A stretch of DNA of 20,057 bases. Source: Succinatimonas sp. UBA7265. Its GTDB lineage: Bacteria; Pseudomonadota; Gammaproteobacteria; Enterobacterales; Succinivibrionaceae. Within the stretch, counting starts at the first letter, position 1. Every line of letters starts with the position of its first letter. The position numbers and the translations under genes were made by a program. Below, piece after piece: positions 1 to 7,600 of this stretch. The notes beneath the pieces are model-generated. The model was not told the origin of the DNA and ran no database searches. It saw nothing but the letters and a program-made list of their open reading frames with translations. Location: the NCBI GenBank assembly GCA_002473165.1, contig DKSD01000029.1:1-20057 (forward strand), written 5' to 3'.

Positions 1-7
1 GCCGAGG

Positions 8-493
8 TTACGCGTCCGCCCCGAGCAGACGATTACGCTCACAAAAGCGATGCAAAAGATCAGCACTGTATAATTGTCCGCTGGTTGTTTCATCAAGGTT
101 GACGAATAGCATAGTGAAACCTTGGTTCGAATAAGGCGCTAAAAGCGACTCAGTCAGTTCTTCATTCCATACCAAGTCGACACTCTCAAAAGTACATCCG
201 TGCGCCTTTAAAAGTTCACACCACCGCTTACCAAACCCGCCTCCGTTTATGACTAAGACTTTGTCTTCTTTTGCAACACAATTTTCAATGGAAGACTCCA
301 TCGCGCCAGTCCCAGAACAAGACATAGGAAACATGGATAAATGAGAAGAATTCCCTAGAAGTTTTGAAAGTCTTTGTAAAACTTCTAACACAAAACTTCC
401 ATACTCATGCGAACGAAAATAAAGTATATTTTTTTCACGAACACGTTCAACAGATGGGAAGAGATTAACAGGTCCACATGTAAACAATTTCAT
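8..493 (-). CDS. Class V aminotransferase, N-terminal part, frameshifted near window edge
   Basis: A PLP-dependent class V (fold type I) aminotransferase of the group that includes 2-aminoethylphosphonate-pyruvate and alanine-glyoxylate transaminases. Members are common in capsule and LPS clusters. Visible landmarks are the N-terminal FTCGPVNLFP, the SGTGAME cofactor loop, VINGGGFGKRW and the NLDETTSGQLY segment, all in family order. The frame stops at 161 codons, where family members usually run past 350 residues, and just before the conserved Asp-Ala-Val-Ser/Thr-Ser segment. One extra G near position 11 would turn GADA-stop into GADAVTS, so the stop is probably a frameshift, with the lysine-bearing half beyond the left edge. 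The gene lies 11 bp after the glycosyltransferase, has no clear Shine-Dalgarno, and is less AT-rich than its neighbours (30 of 60 G/C at 181-240). The family is confident; the substrate is unknown. Confidence 0.8.
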   Translation of the reverse strand: MKLFTCGPVNLFPSVERVREKNILYFRSHEYGSFVLEVLQRLSKLLGNSSHLSMFPMSCSGTGAMESSIENCVAKEDKVLVINGGGFGKRWCELLKAHGCTFESVDLVWNEELTESLLAPYSNQGFTMLFVNLDETTSGQLYSADLLHRFCERNRLLGADA

Positions 494-504
494 TTTAGAC
501 TATA

Positions 505-1494
505 TTATACTGATTCTAGAGGTAAAATAATTTTATAAGATAATAAGGAATTGCAAAAAAAACGTTTAATTGAGTGCATGATTTCTAATTGATCATGAGT
601 AACTGAAACTATAATTGTAATATGGCGTAATTTAAGTAAATCTTGAGGCAAACAAATTTTATATAATGATGAATTACAAGAATTAACTGCATTATTTGAA
701 TTGTCAATCACACCCAAACACTTATTAAAAATCTGAGGACGCTTACATAAGAATTCCTTAAGAAAAGTCGAATTGCCCCAGAAATAAAAAGAATCAGGGC
801 AATTCGTTATTGCCGACTCATATGCGCAAATAACCCAATCAAAACTATTTCTTAAAGAAAGAGCAGTCGATTTTCGCGCAAGTAAAAAACGTCCCAAAAC
901 TGGGGATTTTTCTAAAATAGAATTATATAATAATATACTATTCTCATATGAGCGTAACTCATTTTTTATTCTAAGTGCATTAACATATAAAAAAGAAAAA
1001 GATTTATTTATACTTATAAAATGATTGAAACGATTTGATAAAATTCTTGTAATTTCTAAATTGCAATAATCTTCAAATTCATGAGAGGGATATAATTTTT
1101 TTATAAAAGAAATAAGGCGAGTTACTTTAAAAACAGGTATTAAATTATGAAGACCTAAATACGCTTTCTTAGTTGGCGATTTCGAATTAATTGAATAATT
1201 ATAGAAGTAAGACGCTCCAGGAGCATAACATGTTTTCGAGGATTTAATTGAAGCCCTTAAAGCAAAAATCGAATCTTCCGAACAAAAGTAGCGAGGAAAA
1301 CTAATATGATTTTCTAAAAGGAAAGATCTCTTATATAAAGCAGAACAGTATGAACGATAAAAGAATTTTGGGTATTTCTTTGATATTGTTATGTGATTAT
1401 TTATTTCATTTTGATATTTAGTGGAGTTAGTAGTAGAGATAACTTTAAAATCAACAAAAACTATATCTACATTATATTCATATGCATAATTCAA
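505..1494 (-). CDS. Family 2 glycosyltransferase, C-terminal part (frameshifted, part 2 of 2)
   Basis: This is the continuation of the glycosyltransferase that begins at 1802. One more T in the coding-strand T8 tract (plus-strand A8, 1504-1511) joins the two as GFFFDKLLNYAYEYNVDIV, the usual text after the SDD motif in GT2 enzymes. It contains the acceptor-side part of the GT-A fold (FPRYFCSEDSIFALRA, with the conserved E-D pair). After a long middle region comes a separate C-terminal stretch (FYFWGNSTFLKEFL, then LGVIDNSN, then ICLPQDLLKL) that resembles the small Rossmann-like domains attached to some capsule glycosyltransferases and methyltransferases. The printed start at 1494 is only an internal ATG/Met. 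The corrected full-length protein would be 432 residues. The sugar transferred cannot be read from sequence. Confidence 0.75.
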   Translation of the reverse strand: MNYAYEYNVDIVFVDFKVISTTNSTKYQNEINNHITISKKYPKFFYRSYCSALYKRSFLLENHISFPRYFCSEDSIFALRASIKSSKTCYAPGASYFYNYSINSKSPTKKAYLGLHNLIPVFKVTRLISFIKKLYPSHEFEDYCNLEITRILSNRFNHFISINKSFSFLYVNALRIKNELRSYENSILLYNSILEKSPVLGRFLLARKSTALSLRNSFDWVICAYESAITNCPDSFYFWGNSTFLKEFLCKRPQIFNKCLGVIDNSNNAVNSCNSSLYKICLPQDLLKLRHITIIVSVTHDQLEIMHSIKRFFCNSLLSYKIILPLESV

Positions 1495-1802
1495 TAACTT
1501 GTCAAAAAAAATCCATTTATCTCATCATCTGAATCAATGAATGATAAATAGTCACCCTTTGATACAGATATACCTAAATTTCTAGCGCATCCTGGCCCAG
1601 AGTGTTTTTCTTTTATAAGCTTAATCCTATTATCTTTTTTTGCTAGTTGAGATATTATCTTATTAGTATTATCTGTTGAACCATCATCAACGCATATTAT
1701 TTCAAATTTTTTATACGTATTACTTAATATAGATTCTATCGTACGAACAATAGAATTCTCAGTATTAAAACATGGAACTATTACTGATATTTTAACTTTC
1801 AT
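1491..1802 (-). CDS. Family 2 glycosyltransferase, N-terminal part (frameshifted, part 1 of 2)
   Basis: This is the nucleotide-sugar-binding half of a GT-A glycosyltransferase. From the chosen ATG at 1802 the protein reads MKVKISVIVPCFNTENSI. The ISVIVPCFN first strand, ICVDDGSTDNT (UDP-sugar binding Asp), GPGCARNLGI and the FIDSDDE metal-binding DxD-type motif all follow in the expected order. An upstream in-frame Met at 1838 would add a poorly fitting IIIIY segment and run into the previous gene, so I prefer 1802; no clear Shine-Dalgarno supports either. The frame ends in a few foreign residues immediately after a T8 tract. It starts 32 bp after the stop of the small pseudogene, in the same direction, so the two are probably cotranscribed. 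Confidence 0.8.
   Translation of the reverse strand: MKVKISVIVPCFNTENSIVRTIESILSNTYKKFEIICVDDGSTDNTNKIISQLAKKDNRIKLIKEKHSGPGCARNLGISVSKGDYLSFIDSDDEINGFFLTSY
1504..1511. repeat. A8 homopolymer that splits the glycosyltransferase
   Basis: Eight A on the plus strand (T8 in the coding strand). The upstream frame runs out a few codons later, and adding one T brings the downstream frame into register. It is a candidate slippage site; see the findings for alternatives. Confidence 0.85.
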
Positions 1803-1834
1803 ATAGATAATAATTATATGAACTTTTGAATAAT

Positions 1835-2331
1835 TCAAAAAACTACTGAATTATAGCATTTTTCTGCCAAATTCTGAATTTCTTGACAGTGCTTATTTAC
1901 TTTACAAAAAGCATATCTTATCTTTGCCCCATAGAATAATTGGGTTTCATCTTCACTTAGTTTTTTTGTTTTACAGGTTACTCCGAAAGCATTAGAAAAT
2001 ATACTTTCTGTATTAAAATAATCTTTTTCTGCTTTACTTACTTTAATCTGAGTAATCCGTATTAGGTCATTTAAACTTATTGGATTGCAAAGCGCTTGTG
2101 TTAGGCAAACTATCTTTAAGCCACCTGTAATTATAAAAATATCACCTTTTTTACTTCCCTGCGGAATCTTTCACCGTAGTGGCAAGCTTTCTTTTCCCTT
2201 TTTAAAATTCTCACAAAAATTACATTGTTATTTATAAAAATAGATAATAGACTATTCCTTGGATCTCCATTTTCATCCCGCCTAGATCCAATTTTCCAAA
2301 TTTTAACACAAAACTTGGTCGTTAATATCAC
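1835..2331 (-). pseudogene. Small frameshifted gene of unknown function
   Basis: Two overlapping open frames make one gene if a single A is added near 2178 (GAAAG to GAAAAG). The first frame (GTG at 2331) reads through KIWKIGSRRDENGDP and ILKREKKACHYGE; the second continues KIPQGSKKGDIFIITGGLKI and ends in NSVVF at 1835. The corrected length is 165 residues. I do not recognise it securely. The GDIFIITGGLKIVCL stretch followed by a PI-containing strand is loosely like PUA/EVE-type domains, which is speculation. The AGGAG at 2331-2335 overlaps the GTG, so the true start may be a few codons later at a non-ATG codon. A good promoter lies about 80 bp upstream, so the broken gene may still be transcribed with the glycosyltransferase behind it. 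Confidence 0.5.
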
Positions 2332-2414
2332 TCCTATTTGAGTTCGCTTAACATCTTAATAAAATTTTGTTCATGATTGCAGTAATGGATTTTTATTTTT
2401 AGCCTAAGAAAAAC

Positions 2415-2443
2415 ATTATATTAAAGCACGTATAATACGACAA
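2415..2443 (-). promoter_or_regulatory. Probable sigma70 promoter inside the island
   Basis: Read on the minus strand: -35 TTGTCG (2438-2443), a 17-bp spacer, then a perfect -10 TATAAT (2415-2420). It sits in the 165-bp gap after the pyruvyl transferase stop and faces the small pseudogene, glycosyltransferase and aminotransferase. The spacer edge holds an 11-bp palindrome CGTATTATACG that could be part of an operator. AT-rich DNA yields chance -10 matches, but the spacing and position are right. Confidence 0.5.
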
Positions 2444-2496
2444 TCTCAATATCACCATTAGACTTTAATACAATTTCGATTTTTCATTAAAAATAT

Positions 2497-3387
2497 TTAC
2501 CACATGAAAGTTTCTTTAAAAAGTGAACTCAAATCATTTTTTTTAGTTCCAGGTAAAGAAAGGCTGTTTTTTAGAAAAATTAATGAGAAATTCTTACAAG
2601 AATTTATAATTACATCAAATTTTCCATAATCAATATTATTTTTCTCTTCAATATCATTCTGAAGGTCATCAAAAGTAATATACCTATCTATTCCTATTAA
2701 TTTTGAAAGTTGAGCAAATCTACAGTCGTTATTTGAAGAATTAAGAATAAAAAATTGACGATGAAAAATTAAACTAAAAATAACACCGTGATAAGAGTCA
2801 GTTATTACATACTTGGCATTTTGAATAATTTTTAGCCAATCTCCTACAGTCCGATATTTTCCGTTCTCGTCATAAAAAGCGTTAATCAGTCTGTATTTTC
2901 CTGATAAAATTTTAGTAATACTCTCAGAATATGAGAGCAGATAAAAAGCAATATAATCCTCTGTAGTATTTATTTCAGAAGTTTGATCAATAATGCTTTG
3001 ATAGTCAGCAGGCTTTAAAAGTAAAGTAGGATCACAAACGACCGGCACATCCATCCCAAAATAAGTTTGAAGAATGTTAGCGCCAGCTGATTCACGAACG
3101 GAAAAAGCATCAAATCTTTCAAGACATTTTTTTGCATATGATAATTCCCTTGAATTCATGTCCAATCTGGACTTACCGAAGCTAGGCGCGTAGGCTATAA
3201 GTGTCTTATCTCCTTGAATCCAATCGAGGAAATATATGAAGTTATTATGCCATGGATGTCTTATGACTTGATCCGAGCCTAAGATAAATTTGCAAAAACT
3301 AGTATTTATATATTTTTTCAAACTTTCTCGATTCTTACAAATACCAGTTAAGTTAAGGAAACGATGTCTAAAGTCCAAAAAAAACAT
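2497..3387 (-). CDS. Polysaccharide pyruvyl transferase domain (frameshifted, last part)
   Basis: PF04230-like polysaccharide pyruvyl transferase, a GT-B-like fold that adds ketal-linked pyruvate from phosphoenolpyruvate to surface sugars. Signature segments in order are FILGSDQVIRHPW, LIAYAPSFGKS, FDAFSVRESAG, VPVVCDPTLLL and YVITDSYHGVIFSLIF, the last being the conserved TDSFHG-type motif. The first strand of the domain is not here but at the end of the upstream frame (KVAILNFSSNTNGNYGALL), so the ATG at 3387 is not a real start. The two frames join if the coding T8 tract (plus-strand 3377-3384) loses one T or gains two, giving EHNVFLDFRHRF. Corrected, this is the C-terminal domain of a 721-residue protein starting at 4662. 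The acceptor sugar is unknown. Confidence 0.8.
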   Translation of the reverse strand: MFFLDFRHRFLNLTGICKNRESLKKYINTSFCKFILGSDQVIRHPWHNNFIYFLDWIQGDKTLIAYAPSFGKSRLDMNSRELSYAKKCLERFDAFSVRESAGANILQTYFGMDVPVVCDPTLLLKPADYQSIIDQTSEINTTEDYIAFYLLSYSESITKILSGKYRLINAFYDENGKYRTVGDWLKIIQNAKYVITDSYHGVIFSLIFHRQFFILNSSNNDCRFAQLSKLIGIDRYITFDDLQNDIEEKNNIDYGKFDVIINSCKNFSLIFLKNSLSLPGTKKNDLSSLFKETFMW

Positions 3388-4261
3388 TATGTTCGGTTAA
3401 TTCATAAATCCGTGCTTCAGGTATAAAATTAACCGTAGAAGCATCAAACCCCATTAGATTAACTGCCTTTTCGAGAGCAAAACCAACTAGAAGCGCACCA
3501 TAATTTCCGTTTGTATTGGATGAAAAATTTAAAATTGCGACCTTATTATTTTTATTAAATTCTTCATTTTCCATATAGTTTCTAGCAATACACTTTTGTA
3601 TTAGTTGTTTAATACTAGATTGAGAGTGTAGTTCTTGAAAAAATAATTTTCTTTTTGGATTACCGTTTGATGGTTGAATTAGATTAGAATTATGTAATAT
3701 AATTTTTTTTAATTCTGTTTTCTCACATAATTTAAGTTGAGGCTTTACTTTATTAAGATAACCTACACCTTTTTTTGTATTTACTAAAACAGCGGAAACG
3801 CCAATATTTTCACAATTTGTTTCATATCCCCAAAAATCTCCCATTGTAAAATCGGCATGTCGCGGAAAACCTACAAATTTGCAAAAGTAGCAGCACTCTC
3901 TAAAAAATAAATTTTTATTAAAACCTAGAAAATAAATGTTTTTTGTTTGGGTTTCTGTAAAACTGTTTTTTGATTTAAATTTTATTTTTATACCCGAATC
4001 TTTCCATGTTAATGTTTCCTTATCTCTGAAGTTTATTTCTTCTATTTGGTTTTTCCCTAATTCTTGTATATATCTCTCCCAAACTTTTGGAGATGGGACA
4101 CCATGACATATTACTTCAGCCGTCAGCAGATTTTTATAATCTTTTCCCAAGTACGCGTATAGACCGCTCACCTGGCATGGAGTACCGCTAAAAAGAATTT
4201 TTTTATTTGCTGACAATATTTCTTTTATTTTTGAATATATATACTTCAAGTCGGACTGCAC
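3368..4261 (-). CDS. F420-hydrogenase beta-like domain plus start of pyruvyl transferase (frameshifted, middle part)
   Basis: This is the central part of a FrhB/FdhB-type protein (coenzyme F420 hydrogenase/dehydrogenase beta family, a flavin and iron-sulfur redox family also frequent in polysaccharide clusters). Visible landmarks are ILFSGTPCQVSGLYAYLG, EVICHGVPSPKVW, INFRDKE, a cysteine group ECCYFCKF and the ADFTMGDFWGYE motif. After about residue 240 a linker leads straight into the first strand of a pyruvyl transferase (KVAILNFSSNTNGNYGALL) with no stop or start between, so the two domains form one polypeptide. The GTG at 4261 is an internal valine codon, not a start: adding one T at 4393-4399 gives RRSKYVQSDLKY across the junction. 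F420 itself is not expected in this lineage, so the electron partner is unknown. Confidence 0.8.
   Translation of the reverse strand: MQSDLKYIYSKIKEILSANKKILFSGTPCQVSGLYAYLGKDYKNLLTAEVICHGVPSPKVWERYIQELGKNQIEEINFRDKETLTWKDSGIKIKFKSKNSFTETQTKNIYFLGFNKNLFFRECCYFCKFVGFPRHADFTMGDFWGYETNCENIGVSAVLVNTKKGVGYLNKVKPQLKLCEKTELKKIILHNSNLIQPSNGNPKRKLFFQELHSQSSIKQLIQKCIARNYMENEEFNKNNKVAILNFSSNTNGNYGALLVGFALEKAVNLMGFDASTVNFIPEARIYELTEHNVFFGL
3377..3384. repeat. A8 homopolymer that splits the fused redox/pyruvyl transferase gene
   Basis: Eight A on the plus strand (coding T8). The downstream frame is reached by removing one T or adding two; adding one leads to a stop within about a dozen codons. The error is in the opposite direction to the tracts at 1504 and 4393. 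Confidence 0.85.
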
Positions 4262-4386
4262 ATATTTGCTTCTCCTAATTTTATCTAACTCTCTTATATT
4301 AGAAGTTACAATGTGTTCTACATTCCACTCAGCATCGAAGACTGCTCCACATACATAGCCATTTTCCTTTAAAATTTCTTCTGCAA

Positions 4387-4662
4387 TTACTGAAAAAAAC
4401 CCCCACTTGAACTTTTTCTTTCAATTTCTTTTTTGGCTTGGACTGCATAACATGCTGGAATATTCCCATTATTTTTATAAGATAATGTTCTAACTGGACA
4501 TGTTTTTACGCATTTTCCGCATTCAATACACTTATTTTTGTCAACCTTGGGATATAAAAATCCTTCATCATTCTCTTCGAAAGAAATTGCATTTTTATTA
4601 CATGTTTGGAGACAAGATTTACACCCACAACACATTTTTCCAATATCTGAGATATTTTTCAT
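4387..4662 (-). CDS. 2x[4Fe-4S] ferredoxin domain and start of F420-hydrogenase beta-like protein (frameshifted, first part)
   Basis: N-terminus of the fused protein. The chosen start is the ATG at 4662 (MKNISDIGKMCCGCKSC); an upstream in-frame Met at 4722 would overlap the end of dnaE and adds no family sequence. Two ferredoxin clusters are clear: CCGCKSCLQTC and CIECGKCVKTCP, each CxxCxxCxxxC-like. Then comes ACYAVQAK and the SSSGGFF motif that opens the FrhB N-terminal domain. The frame stops there after the coding-strand G5T7 run (plus 4393-4404). One extra T restores SSSGGFFSVIAEEILKENG and a continuous frame to 4261. The start lies 28 bp after the dnaE stop on the same strand, with no terminator between and no clear Shine-Dalgarno, so it may depend on read-through from dnaE. 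Confidence 0.8.
   Translation of the reverse strand: MKNISDIGKMCCGCKSCLQTCNKNAISFEENDEGFLYPKVDKNKCIECGKCVKTCPVRTLSYKNNGNIPACYAVQAKKEIERKSSSGGFFQ
4393..4399. repeat. A7 homopolymer that splits the ferredoxin/FrhB gene
   Basis: Seven A followed by five C on the plus strand (coding G5T7). One added T restores the frame into the conserved FrhB sequence that follows SSSGG. Confidence 0.85.
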
Positions 4663-4690
4663 ATTTTTTTGTTCATTTTTATGCTGATAT

Positions 4691-7600
4691 TTAATAGATA
4701 ATACATATCGAGTTCTTTCCACTAAGTTCTCTTATCCCGTCAATCAGCTGATCGCTGGCCAGAAACAGGTAATTTCCTGAGATACCGGCAAGCCGGTTGC
4801 CCAGCACGATCTCAAGCTGGCATCCTGAAGCCACGCTCTGCGGATCTTCAGCAGTGCTCTTTCGCTGCCTGATCTCCTCAGCGCTCACTCTGCTGCTGCC
4901 AAGCAGGTTCATCAGTTCCCCTGAGCATTCTTCAAACAACTCAGAACTAAGCCTCAGGCGCAGTTTCTTGGCGTCGCGCTCCCGAAGTTCTTCAAGCGAG
5001 GAAAGCCCCTGCACCCGCATGCGCATCAGCCCGTCATCGCCCATTGAGAGGCCGCCCTCGACGACCAGGATGAGCGGAGAAGGCTGTCCTTCGGCTTCCT
5101 GTTTGATGCCGCGCCCGTGCCTTGCCGTATTGCGCTTCTCTCGCTCCTCCAAGATCTGCGCATACTTCTCGGCATTCTTGCCAAAAAGCGCCAGTTCAAA
5201 GGTTCCGGTGCTGTCATCCAAGGTCACGATGTAGAACTTGGAGCCGTCGTTTTTCTTGGAGAGTTTGCAGACGCTGTTTACGACCACACCGCCCAAGGTG
5301 ACCTGCCGGGGACGGTCTTTGGTGCCAGGCTGCATATTCTCAAAGGTGAGGCCGCCGACAAAGCGCGAGAGTTCGAGGCGGTAGGCATCGATGGGATGTC
5401 CTGAGAGATACAGCCCCAGCAGGCTCTTTTCGTAATAGAGGCGGGTTTTCTCAGACCACTCGCGGCACTGAACGTACGAAGGCCGTATATCCTCGCCTGC
5501 CGCCGCAAAGAGATCCAAAGAACCCGATGAAGAGTTTTCCTGTTTTTGTTCTGCATAGCGCAGGGCAGTCGGAATGCTCGCAACCATCTGCGCGCGCCCC
5601 GGGCCGATGCTGTCAAAGGCTCCTGCCTTGATCAGAGCCTCGAGCGTCGCCTTGGTCATAAACGAAGTGCTGATGCGCGAGACGAAGTCATAGAGATCTT
5701 TATACGGGCCGTGAGCCTCGCGTTCCTCGGCCATTCTGTCCACCAGCCTTTCGCCTATGCCTTTGATGGCCGAGAAGCCGTAGACGATGTTACCCTCAGG
5801 ATCCACGCCGAAAGCGAACTTTCCGAGGTTGACGTCAGGCGGATTGACCTTTACCCCGAGCCTTCTGGCCTCTGAGATGTAGGAGATAAGCTTTTCGGTG
5901 TTCAGGCAGTCCGAGGTCATCATCGAGGCCAGGAACTCCGCAGGATAATGCACCTTAAGCCACAGCGTCCACCAGGCCACAAGGGCGTAGGCCGCCGAGT
6001 GCGACTTGTTAAAGCCGTATTCGGCGAACTGCTGCACCTGCTCGAAGATCTTCATGGCGATGCCGACGTCTTTGCCCTTTTTGGCGGCGCCGCGCTTGAA
6101 CACGTCCTTCTGCGCGTCCATCTCGGCCTTGATCTTCTTGCCCATGGCGCGGCGCAATATATCGGCGCCGCCTAAAGTGTAGCCTGCGAGCACCTGGGCT
6201 ATCTGCATCACCTGCTCCTGATAGACGATCACGCCGTAGGTCGAGTCGAGTATGGGCTTTAAATCGAGATCCTGAAAGTCAGGCTGCGGGTAGCAGACCT
6301 TCTCGCGGCCGTGCTTGCGCTCGACGAAGTGATCGACCATGCCGCTCTTTAAAGGACCGGGGCGGTAGAGCGCCACCAGAGCGATGAGATCGTCGATGCG
6401 ATCAGGCTGCATCTTGCCGATGAGCTGGCGCATGCCTGTCGATTCGAGCTGGAACACCGCGGTAGTCTCGCACTGCTGGAGCATCTTATAGGAGGCCGGA
6501 TCGTCATAGGGGATGGCCGCGATGTTTAAAGGCGGTTTGCCTTGGCGTTTGCGCCTTGCATCGATCATCACCTTGGCCTCGTCGATGATGGTGAGCGTCG
6601 TGAGGCCTAAAAAGTCGAATTTCACCAGCCCTGCGTGCTCGACATCCTTCTTGTCATACTGGGTGATGGGGTTGCCGTCCGAGTCGAGCATCTCCGGGGC
6701 GAACTCGGCGATGCGCGTGGGCGAGATCACCACGCCCGCGGCATGTTTGCCGATGGAGCGGATCACGCCCTCAAGTCTTCGCGACACCTCGATAAGCTCC
6801 ACCATCTCCTTGTCGTCAGACGCCTTGGCTCCGTTGTAAAGATTTAAAAAATCAGGCGAGAGCGGCTCGCAGGGGTTGCCCTTTTTGTCGATGCCCAAAG
6901 CGTCGTTGAACGTGACGCCGGGCTTGTCGGGGATCATCTTGGTGATGCGGCGCACGGCCCCTAAAGGGGTGCCCAGGGCGCGGCCCGCGCCCTGGATGGC
7001 CGCCTTGGGCGCCAGGGTGCCGAAGGCGGCAATCTGTGAGACCGAGTCGCGGCCGTAGTGCTCGACGACGTGCTTTAAGGTCAGCGCGCGTTTTTTCTGG
7101 CAGAAGTCGACGTCAAAGTCCGGCATGGAGACGCGTTCGGGGTTTAAGAAACGCTCAAAGAGCAGATCAAAGCGCAGCGGATCAAAATCGGTGATCCTAA
7201 GGGCATAGGCCACCAGAGAGCCGCCGCCGGAGCCGCGCCCCGGGCCCACGGGCACGCCGTGATCTTTGGACCACTGGATAAATTCCATAACGATGAGGAA
7301 GTAACCCGGGAAGTCCATCTTGATGATCACGTCAAGCTCGGTCTCCAGGCGCTCCTCATAGCGCGGCCGCTGTTTTTCGCGCTCGGTCTTATCCGGATAG
7401 AGGAATTCAAGGCGTTTTTCGAGGCCTGAGTGCGCCTCGCGCCGCAAATACTCGGCAGGCGTCAGCTTGCCGGTGTCAAAGTGCGGCAGGCGCGGCACGT
7501 CGAGCTGGATCTCGGTGTTGCAGCGCTCGGCGATGATCCTGGTGTTGTAAAGGGCCTCAGGCAGATCGGAGAAGAGCTCTTTCATCTCCTCGGGAGTGCG

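Noticed and set aside
4663..4722. Upstream start (4722) for the ferredoxin-domain gene, overlapping dnaE
   Set aside because: The extra 20 residues do not belong to the family and lie partly within dnaE coding sequence; the ATG at 4662 is the better start.
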